Source: Thelonectria olida (lineage: Eukaryota; Ascomycota; Sordariomycetes; Hypocreales; Nectriaceae). Taken from it: a DNA stretch of 64,000 nt. The notes under the pieces were generated by a model. The model saw only the letters and a program-made list of their open reading frames with translations. It was not told the DNA's origin and did no database searches. The position numbers and the translations under genes are program-made. Positions 55,808-64,000 of this stretch are shown piece by piece. The DNA is taken from contig JAGPYM010000015.1 of the NCBI GenBank assembly GCA_020736575.1, positions 248,001 through 312,000 on the forward strand, in the 5' to 3' direction. The first letter of the stretch is position 1; each line of letters begins with the position of its first letter.

Positions 55808-56912
55808 TGCGCATGAGCGAAATGTTTGTATGTTCGTGAAAGGATGTGGTTTTCTTCGCTATGGTAAGTAACTGTGTAATATCTGCCACCTTTCGCGGTG
55901 CGGGGTTAAGTCTGTTTAGAATTGTCAGATGAATATAGTAAATCCGGCCCGGTCTCGTAACTTATACATACGACTTGATGCTGACGTTTATGCGGGGTGT
56001 GCGTGTCACCTCACAACTGAGGCAAGCTGCACTTTGCCATGGTCGAGCCGAGGTGGCTTACTGGAAGGTTGCAGGGGCAGGTAGTCACCACAGTACGGTT
56101 AATGGAGGCCGGAGCGGTGATCAGTGCTCAGACGACCCTCTTTGTGTTGTTCAAGACGTGCATTCTGACGGGACATCGGGCTGGGGAAGGGAGACCATTC
56201 CGTCGTTATTTCAGCCCGACCTTTCTTGGTGTTGTGGATCATTACCGTAGACCTCTGTGATACGGAGAGAGGATTGAGGCCAGACGCAAGTGGGGTACTA
56301 ACCACAACAGCGCTTACAAGGTAGAATAGAATGGGCGAGTTCTCAGCGGCTGAGACCTGCAGTACGTAAGATGTTTGCCTCTATGGCGTCCGTCAACCAA
56401 TGGTTGCATCGGCGAGACCACCAGAGTGAGCAAGCATGGCTTGGCGCCGTCGCCCATGCGGCGAGCTATTCTGGCCTCCCGAGTGAGTACATTAGGCATA
56501 CATAGGTACGCGATTCGAAAGGGCGTCTATCAATATGCCAAGGAAGCAGGCAGGGTATTAGCACGTCAAGAAACCGCACGATGCCAGCAGCGGTTCATTG
56601 AGCACCTTCGCCGCCTCGAGATCGGCGTGAGCGACTTTCGTGGACCAATGGTGCGCTTTATATCTCAATGAATGTCTGTAGTGTAACGTCGAATTCGATT
56701 TCCTGAAGGGTGCCTCGGAGTGAAGTGTGCAGACAATGAGTAAGTATCCCGGTTCCCTGTCATTGATCTGATCTATTAGGAGACTCAGAGGTTTCTGGCG
56801 CTTTTCGCCGTGCAGTCGCCGACATCAGTTACAAGTCAAATTTGTCTCATCAGCCAGCCTCATCCACTTCAGTTTGTCACGCTTATCGTATTACAAGTAT
56901 CATCTTGCAATC
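55808..56912. other. region upstream of the CHAT gene, no supported gene
   Basis: Over 1 kb. Two short stretches at 56384-56485 and about 56510-56671 on the + strand read as adjacent-frame ORF pieces (MASVNQWLHRRDHQSEQAWL..., then YAIRKGVYQYAKEAGRVLARQ...). Only an implausibly short 23-24-nt intron would link them. I do not recognise a family. Otherwise nothing. Confidence 0.35.
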
Positions 56913-57237
56913 ATGTCAGACATCAACGCTCCAACGGCCTCCGAATCGCCTTGGCGATTCGCATTACTTGTCGGTGTGGATATATCTTAACAACTACACA
57001 AGAAAAGACAGCAACGGTTTACCGCTGTCCCTGAGTAACCTGCAAGGTTGCGCCAACAATGTTGAGGCCATTCAGAAACTCCTCAAACCCGATTTTCAAG
57101 CCGGAACACCATCCATACTCACCTCGACTCCGACCGGATCGTGGAACACAGCAAGCGCGAAGCCCAGCGAATCGCCGGATCGATTGCCAACATTCGAGAA
57201 TATCAAAAGAGAGATCGACTATGGCATAAGCCAGGTA
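56913..57237 (+). pseudogene. N-terminal fragment of a caspase-like (peptidase C14) gene
   Basis: The first frame from the ATG at 56913 gives SPWRFALLVGVDI and then a stop. One to two bases later, in another frame, the text continues YLNNYTRKDSNGLPLSLSNLQGCANNVEAIQKLL, the start of fungal metacaspase/caspase-like domains. The normal reading would need 1 base more or 2 fewer at about 56974-56980. After about 57237 (a possible donor GTAGGC) no further homology is seen, so the His/Cys catalytic region is absent. This is a decayed 5' fragment of a C14 peptidase gene. It lies head to head with the TPR-CHAT gene, another caspase-fold protein. Confidence 0.65.
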
Positions 57238-57830
57238 GGCTACTATGCGTTTCCCGAATTTGGAAGTTCGGAACGGCCAAGTGCGGTAGCTGCATTGCGT
57301 AAGCCTCGTGGATGTCGGGCGAGCCCCATTGGCGATGTTAGCCGCCGGGTAGTTAGCTGACACTGGGGGTGTTACATAGACATGGGAAGGTGGCCAGACG
57401 CTGCGGTGCATCCAATGACCTCGCCCCCGAGTGTGAGAAACAGCCATCTTTCCCTTTCCATCCCTCTTAGCCGGCTATGACGCCCTCAAAGGAGGGGGGA
57501 GGCAAGCAGCCCAGCACGCAATAGTGTTGACCACTTAGAGATTAAAACAGAGCTTCTCGACATTTAGCAGGTCACAAGCACTGAATTTGGGCTATCGTGA
57601 ATGTGTAGAGTAGGGAGGTAATATTGCGACTGTGAAAGAATTTATAGCGTGCTGGACAGCTGCAGCCGCCATGGGAGTAGGGTCACATGCTGGAGTGCAG
57701 CCGAAACAGGAAGAATAATTCTACACATCAATGATTTCTCGATATAAAAATATTAGACAGGTAATTTAAACCATCCTCATCCCTTGAGAGAGGAGAGAAA
57801 GAAAGAAAACATGAGTGTCAGCAATTAACC
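57238..57830. other. intergenic region
   Basis: No further caspase homology was found here, and no other gene. AT-rich near 57700-57780 toward the 3' end of the secreted-protein gene. Confidence 0.5.
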
Positions 57831-59609
57831 TCATACCCAGCGGTATTTCAGATATGGAACCCAGTGCCTTACAAAGCTAACCTTGCCTGAATAGAACCTA
57901 CACTGGGAGTACACGGGATAGGTGAAGTCCTCTGAAAATTCACCTTCCGTGTAGGTATCAGTTATCATTTCCACGCAGGGGTAGTCAAAGTCCCAATTGT
58001 TGAAGCGGTCGTAGCCAATAGACCCATACGTCAACTCGAGCTTCTTGCCCCGGAGCACAAGCTTGCTGAGGTCAGTATTGAGGGCATCGATTGCCTTGTT
58101 CAACTTGTCAACGGGGCCCTTGAGGTCGTTTTTGATGATGGTTTGGATCTGGATGAAGCCGTCGCGTACGGCCTTCTTCTTGGAGAGCTCCTGGTTCTCC
58201 TTGAATTTAGGAGCCAACACCGTCTTGATCTGCGAGGCGGCCTTCTTCCCTCGTGTTGCGTTCTTGGTGAGAAGAATCAGGTGAGTAAGACCGGATTTGA
58301 TCTGGGAAGCAGCGGTGGGCAGGTCATAAAGAAGGCGTCCAAATCCCTTCATGATTGATTTGAAGGACTGGATCTCGCCCTTTTCGATCAGGACCTTCCA
58401 GTGTTCGGACTTGGGGTTCGGTTTGAGAGCGGCCACTGCGGCGTTGGCGCGAGTAGCGAGTTTCGGAATCATGTTTGCTGACTTGTCGGATTCCGCGGGG
58501 ATGCTCCCCAGGGCTTTAGCAGTCTTGAGGGCCTCATTCACTGAGTCAAGTTAGTGTTTGGAGCAAAGAGAGCAAACACAGCAGCGGCTCACCATTGTTA
58601 AGAAATTTCGAAGCACTGGGTCCCTTGAATCCCTTGCATGCGTTCTTCTGGCACACCTTCTTCTGAACTGCAGCGACTTTGGTGGAAACGCTCTTGGTAC
58701 GGTCTTGTACAGTCTTTGCGGTGCTCTTGACATCCGCAATTCTCTTCTTGAGAGTGGCGATGAGGCCAGGCCAGCTCTTGACGGTATGAGCAAGATCACT
58801 GTTGTTGATGGCACCTGCATCGTTGACCCATTTGAGAAACCAAGAGCGGACGTCAGCCCAGTTACACACCTCGTCACCAACGCCGTCTGGCAAGCATTTG
58901 TTCAGCGGCGTGACCAGAGCTCTATACCTGGCCACGTTGATCTGGCACTTTGTTAGTGTCGCCAAACCTGATATATAATGCCTGTGGGTAAAACGACATA
59001 CCTCTGGCGCCTGGAGCGTTTTCCAGCCGTCTTTGGGGTCAAATTTGGTTCCAATGGCGGCCTGTTTGTTGTTCTTGAGCTTGTACCCAGCTTCGATAAG
59101 GCACTGTTCCATCGGTAAGTTCAACGTTCGGTGATGGATCGTTTGGGCGGGAGATCAGAGAAGCTGACTTACGGTTTCTTTGTAATACGCATGATCCAGC
59201 TTCCAGGGATACGCCTCGCCCTGGAGACTGCCGTCTTCCCACACATCCTTTAAATCTTGATCATTTATTGCCATGGCCAAGCAATCGCAGATAGCCGGAG
59301 CGTTATCTACAAACTCGCTATCCGTCATCGCATTGTTGATGGCAGTGCAGATGTCGATTTCTTCGGTCAGGATGTGAACACCGCATGGTGTGTCGGGAGT
59401 CTCGTCGCCTGGAGTTCGTGATCAGCAATCTCTCCAGAGAACCCAGATTATGGTCACTTACAATACACGGGCTCTGAGCCAATCGGACGCTGAATAGTCC
59501 TATCGCAGCTTATCACTCCTTCGACAGCGTTGCAAATGTCGTCAAGCGGTCCCGCGATAACCGGGTGCGCGGCCACCCACGCAAGGAGAGTCAAGTACGA
59601 GAGCTGCAT
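57831..59609 (-). CDS. secreted protein of unknown function, helical, Cys-containing
   Basis: 514 residues from exons 59462-59609, 59173-59408, 59002-59103, 58593-58941 and 57831-58540. The ATG at 59609 begins a signal peptide (MQLSYLTLLAWVAAHPVIAG) with cleavage probably after about residue 19. The mature N-terminal third has paired Cys (DICNAVEGVISCDR, CDETPDTPCG, DICTAI, CDCLA), likely disulfides. The middle has long helices with a Lys/Val heptad pattern (IADVKSTAKTVQDRTKSVST). The C-terminal part has more helices (about residues 280-440) and a Tyr/Trp/Phe-rich end (GYDRFNNWDFDYP, RHWVPYLKYRW). No enzyme motif is seen. I do not recognise the family; an extracellular binding, effector or toxin-like role is possible but unproven. 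Confidence 0.75.
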
Positions 59610-61493
59610 CGTGAACAACAAAACAGCAACAGGTCGTCGATGGATCCGATGTTGAGGACTCCCCGGCACCAGACAGGGGTTTCCAGCTGTTAAGTACCAT
59701 CAAGGACGGATGCTCCCTTGGCAAGGAGCGCAAAATTGCTTGTCTTCAGCTGTGCGCGCTGCTTGGCTCATTCCCGACCTACCCGCCAAAAAGAACGCCA
59801 CGGCCGCACTAACTCGCAGCCACCAACCGTCTCCATGACTAAAAATCTTTCCGCCCTTGGGCTGAATCGCTTGCGATAGCTGGAACCGAGTTAGCATGGC
59901 CTTGATTGCCACTCTTGGCAGTGGTAGGGCTGACTGGCTGAATCAGGTATTTCGTGAAAGCGCGCCGGCTCGGGCTTTGGTCAAGCCACACGCCACCTTT
60001 TATTTATGCTTATTGGGCCTGTCAGTTTCCTCTCCAGACTATCGATTGAAGCGGCCTTGGCACATTCTGGACTTCGGGAAGTCTAGATTCCGGGGCAACG
60101 AGGGTATGTCCACATGTCGGCATCGCTAACGCTAGGTTAAAGGAGGCAGCCTGGGAAGGAATAGCGGCAATAGCGGTTTGTCGCTTGGTGCGCATGAGGG
60201 CTTTACGCGTGATTTAAGGAGTTGGCATGGCTGGGCTCTTGAGTCCGCCAGTCTCACATTCTATCCAGTTCTACACTTGATCTGCTCGGAAGTCGCTCGA
60301 TATCAGCCAAGCCCGGTTTCTCCTTCGTACGAAGTAGGCCGCTGTACCTCTTGGCGAGGACAGCACGTATGGAGTTGTGAGAATGCCTCGGCGCTGACTG
60401 GTTGACGGTCGCAGCGTCTTCAAGGACCTCGCCAAGAGTGTTTCCACACTCAATAAAGCGCAACTCATAGGAAATGCCGCAATAATTGATGTCTCAGTGT
60501 TCGCTCCATTTTGCAGCAGGACAAGGGCGGAACATCCGTCAGCTACAGCAAGTTTGGGTAGATTTGCCACAGGAGGTGGCACATCGGATGTTTCTGTGCA
60601 TCCGATGAAGCCAGATTCGTCTCTAGATAGACACATCACGGGTCGGGATCTCGCTAATGGTGCCTCCCGATGGTTTCAACCCTGCATTTTTCCGTGGTCG
60701 CAAGAATGTGTCTTTGATGCTGATTCTTCATGCCAAAGATGAGATGTGAGGACTTGTCCTAAGGCTCAGACTCCCTAGAGTAGTAGACCTCGAAGGACGA
60801 TGGTTTTCACCGGATGGCACCACTAGATTAATGACATTCTGGGGTCAACCGAGGAGCCTTAGCTGAGGACGGCCAATATTCACGCTTCATCTACTGAGTA
60901 CCGTCTCTTCTGGCCTTGTCAAGATGGAGCTGTTCGCCCCGAGGGCCCTGTCGTCCAGATTGGCCCGGAGCCTTATTCGTGTAAGGTGGCTCGAATGCAA
61001 TGGACTGTCCGAGATGGGGCGATCGGCTCTGTGGCTTCGGCTCTCCTGCCGAAGCCTCTTTGTTAAGTGTCTAACTTGGATGCACGTGTACTCTGGACAC
61101 GCGCGCAACCTGATCGGGACCGATGGGACCAATCGATCTGAAGGACTCTCACTGTCTCAGTTTCAAGAGTGGTGACCAAAGCCTCGACCCTAAGACGGAA
61201 GCGATTCCGGATCAACCTCCCGATTGCCCAGACCGTCCAAACTTTTCACGATATCCTAGCCAAACTCGTCCACCCAAGAGAAGAAACGATTCCAAAATTG
61301 CACATTGACTGAAACACAAAATTGGTGTTGACGCTATGACCTCGGTATTTAGCTTCAAAAGGAGTATTTCAGATTTTCCGCCCTGATGAAGACTCCAATA
61401 ATTACTCAATGATTAGACGAGCCGCCTTTGCTCCCTCAATTTGGGCAGATCGCAGCTCTCTACCTTCTACCGACCAAACATTATGCCCCAATA
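59610..61493. other. long region without a supported gene
   Basis: Nearly 1.9 kb between the secreted-protein gene start and the esterase stop. Many short ORFs, none with family features; no repeat, transposon end or RNA gene recognised. Confidence 0.5.
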
Positions 61494-62876
61494 TCATCGG
61501 CTACCCTCATTCCTTATGTGTTTCTCCAAAAATGCATTGTATCTCTTATAGAATGTGCTGGTTTCGGAGATATTGGTGAGAATTCCAGGAAAACAATGGG
61601 GTACGCCCGTGTAGCCGTATATCTCGACCTCGACCCCAGCAGTCTGGAGTGCTTCAGCGTAGGCAAATGCCTCATCGCGAAGAATATCAGCGCCTGCGCA
61701 TTGAATGACTACACCAAACACAAAAGAGGTCAGTCTCAAAAGAGACGCTTGAGAAATACAACATATGAAGGAAGATGAGAGGGGCTAGCTTACGGGCTGG
61801 AGGAAGGTTTCTATGTGACGTAGCGAGGAGAGGCGAATGCCTGGAATCTGGCTCTGCATGAGGCATGTATGCGTCAAGAAACGCTTCCCACATCGAAGCA
61901 CTGAGAACAGGGTTTTTGTAGTTCTGCATCATGCTACCAAGCTCATATGTCTCCGCCGGGAAGAATTTAGGATGGCAGACTGCTGGAAAGTGAAGTACTT
62001 GAGCAACGATGCCAGTAATACCGTCGTTTCTTGCTTCCAAAGCAAGGGCCGCGGCCTAATTGGAACAATTTATTAGAAATTTCTAAAGACATCTTCGGGG
62101 ATCATCTTCGCAGCTCACTCACAAGATTGGCTCCCGCGCTACTTCCGCTTACAATAATCCTTTCCGGGTTGACACCCAGGGCTTTCGCGTTCTCCTTGCA
62201 CTAAACAGGAAATTTAGCGACACATTTCCCTGTTACTTTAGTCGTATCAGTGTACTCACCCATAAAAGACTGTCATAACTGTCATAGAGCGGCTGTGGGA
62301 ACGGGTGCTCTGGTGCCCTGGGAACATTAACAGATCATTCGCATTGATCATGAGAGATAGAACGTACTTTCTGTAGTCTACACTGACGACGACAATGTTG
62401 GGGTTCGCCGCAGCGAACACATTTTCGGCACCGTCTACCTCATGGCGTCCAACCGTCCAGCCTAGGGCGCAGAAACAAGAATATGTCAGCAAATTCCAGA
62501 TGTGAACTACTTATTGAGTCGTATTCATACCACCGCCATGCATGCGATACATCAGAGTAGCATCTTGCGTAAATTTCGGTGACTTGTAGACTTTGAGTTC
62601 GATCATAGTGCCATCGCGAGCAGGAAATTGAAGTAGCTCAGACACTACGTCGCGGCTGCGATCCGGTCCGCCAGGGGGCATAGCAGCATCAGCATCTCCA
62701 GCGACTTGGCGAAAGGTTGCGAAATCGGGGCAGCTCCAGAATGGCGAGAAGGCAGCGCCGATGGCAGCCTCTGCTGCTGTGTACTCGGGGATTTTCTGAG
62801 AGAGATGACCGTGCTTTGGCAGAGGCTTGAAGTCGCTCTTGGTGTCCACGTACTCGAGCTCGCTTTTAAGTAGCAT
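61494..62876 (-). CDS. alpha/beta-hydrolase-3 esterase (hormone-sensitive-lipase type)
   Basis: 350 residues from six exons: 62531-62876, 62368-62461, 62260-62317, 62123-62200, 61794-62055 and 61494-61708. The start is the ATG at 62876. The oxyanion motif HGGGW (113-117) spans the first intron. APEHPFP follows on a short exon. The nucleophile is Ser187 in GSSAG; the acid is D287 (GADILRDE) and the His is H317 (GVPHCFP). All landmarks of HSL-type carboxylesterases are present and every junction keeps frame. It has no signal peptide and is probably a cytosolic esterase for small lipophilic esters. The gene is isolated between long non-coding stretches. Confidence 0.9.
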
Positions 62877-63719
62877 TGTGAAGTGATTATACTCGTCCAA
62901 ATCGATAAAGCGGGTTGGCCTAGGAAGGGTGGCGCTTATACAATTTACAGAAAACTCGTCCTTTTATATGGACTCAAAAGTAACCTCATCCACCTAACTT
63001 CCATTGACTCGAGGCTTTAGAACTACTTACATGTTGACTCTACAATACCCAAAATCAGGGACGGCGGAGTTGTGGAGTGAGTAGACGTCGTTAGCCCTAC
63101 GACTTCATTCGATTCGATCTGACCAAGTTGTCATCATAAAATTATCATTATGAGTCATTTCCATATCGGGGATTAACTGCAACGGTCTGACCCTTTTTTG
63201 GACTCTGTAAGGATGAATATTTGATGCAGTGCATAGCTAGCTGCGCCACTACACTTTTACCTACCTGATGTAGAACAATGCAAAGATGAAGAAGCTAAAG
63301 CCCAAGCTTTCGGAATCAAGAATGATTCAACTGATATTGTCGGGGGGAAATTGTGGCTTGTGCAACCCCGTCTTAATGACTCCCAGGACTCCCGGGTAGG
63401 TTACTACTAATGCGTCGTTCGAGAGCACAACGCAACTTTAGGCAGAGACAAGACACTTTTACTTTGAACATAGCTTAGAAATTGGCAGCTATAATTTTAA
63501 TGGCCTCAATACTAGATCTGTCAAGTGAAATACTAAATGTGTGAGCATACCAATCGACTTAGTCCAACACTGCTAGTGAGACCTATGTTACTCACAAAAC
63601 GATCATGGAAACTCCTTCACAGAAACATCTCGGCATACTGGGAGCTTGAGAAACGGTTTTCGTCATGGTAGGTGTGTGAATTTTCCGAATTCCTAATGTA
63701 AATCTACGCTAGTCGTTCT
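62877..63719. other. intergenic region
   Basis: 5' flank of the esterase and 3' flank of the methyltransferase. No supported ORF. Confidence 0.5.
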
Positions 63720-64000
63720 CTAATCGCTCAACTCGACTTCAATAATGCTCTCAACAGACTGCGGCGGCCTCCAAACCTTGATGATTCGTAGGCCCGTCTT
63801 CTCTATCAAATCGCGCCACTCGCTTTCCGTCCTCTCTTTAGCTGATAGACAGGCCATCATGGTAATATCAGACGTCGTTACTCGAGCATGTGGCTTGATG
63901 CTATTGACAAGGCTTTCGTGGATCAGTAGTCTCGAGTAGTCCTTTTCCATGGCTTCCGCAATATGCTGGAGAATCTTTACCGCCTCTGGCTCTTCCCAAT
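63720..64000 (-). CDS. O-methyltransferase, C-terminal part (5' end off window)
   Basis: Open frame entering from the right edge on the minus strand. The 93 residues visible are the C-terminal end of a COMT-type (plant/fungal family 2) SAM-dependent O-methyltransferase. They read EAVKILQHIAEAME, then LLIHESLV, then TTSDITMMACLSAKERTESEWRDLIEKTGLRI and VWRPPQSVESIIEVEL before TAG. The LSAKERTE-x-EW helix is the family's C-terminal signature. The catalytic His and SAM site lie outside the window. Typical of secondary-metabolite clusters, so a cluster may continue to the right. Confidence 0.85.
   Translation of the reverse strand, partial: WEEPEAVKILQHIAEAMEKDYSRLLIHESLVNSIKPHARVTTSDITMMACLSAKERTESEWRDLIEKTGLRIIKVWRPPQSVESIIEVELSD

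Noticed and set aside
61494..62876. Fragmented minus-strand ORFs read as a broken esterase
   Set aside because: All six pieces join with normal introns and keep every catalytic motif, so the gene is intact.
1..64000. Transposons, rRNA, tRNA, CRISPR, viral insertions
   Set aside because: No transposase or reverse transcriptase motif, terminal repeat, rRNA block, tRNA cloverleaf or viral gene was recognised by eye. Short or degenerate elements could be missed.

Overview
This is genomic DNA of a filamentous ascomycete, most likely a Sordariomycete of the Fusarium/Colletotrichum/Trichoderma kind. Evidence read from the sequence: protein genes broken by short introns (about 45-70 nt) with GT...AG ends and CTAAC/CTGAC-like branch sites, three Zn2Cys6 transcription factors, a HET-domain gene, NCS1 and MFS permeases, a fungal P450 and a TPR-CHAT protein. 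No rRNA, tRNA, CRISPR array or intact transposon was recognised. Gene content looks accessory: catabolic and secondary-metabolism enzymes with their own regulators, mixed with self/non-self or cell-death-type genes and several decayed genes.

Layout. 1-5076: NCS1 nucleobase-type permease (3' end off the window), divergent 2-oxoglutarate/Fe(II) dioxygenase, Zn2Cys6 regulator. 5567-6193: Nudix ADP-sugar pyrophosphatase. 6349-13507: 6-phosphogluconate-dehydrogenase-like enzyme, divergent Dal5-type MFS permease, second Zn2Cys6 regulator. 13969-16151: an amidase remnant and an aldo-keto reductase, head to head, each lacking its 5' exon(s). 17643-18865: unknown protein with a Gly/Ala-rich membrane segment. 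19716-24731: SDR, Baeyer-Villiger monooxygenase and alpha/beta hydrolase, together a plausible alcohol-ketone-ester-acid route. 25412-31289: decayed member of a fungal family of unknown function, an intact HET gene, and a 5'-truncated C2H2 zinc-finger gene. 32597-35532: 42-bp tandem repeats beside a V8-like serine protease fused to repeated amphipathic/hydrophobic modules. 36107-46636: Zn2Cys6 regulator, RidA protein, MetX-like alpha/beta hydrolase, amidase, SDR and CYP504-like P450, which reads as an aromatic or N-aromatic catabolic cluster. 47495-51116: DUF1479 oxygenase-like protein divergent from a sugar-type MFS transporter. 51404-57237: 1467-residue TPR-CHAT protein and a broken caspase-like (C14) fragment. 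57831-59609: secreted Cys-containing helical protein. 61494-62876: HSL-type esterase. 63720-64000: C-terminus of an O-methyltransferase running off the right edge.

Most genes were reconstructed by joining exons by hand. Splice sites given are those that keep frame and restore family motifs. Products are inferred from motifs recognised by eye, without database searches.
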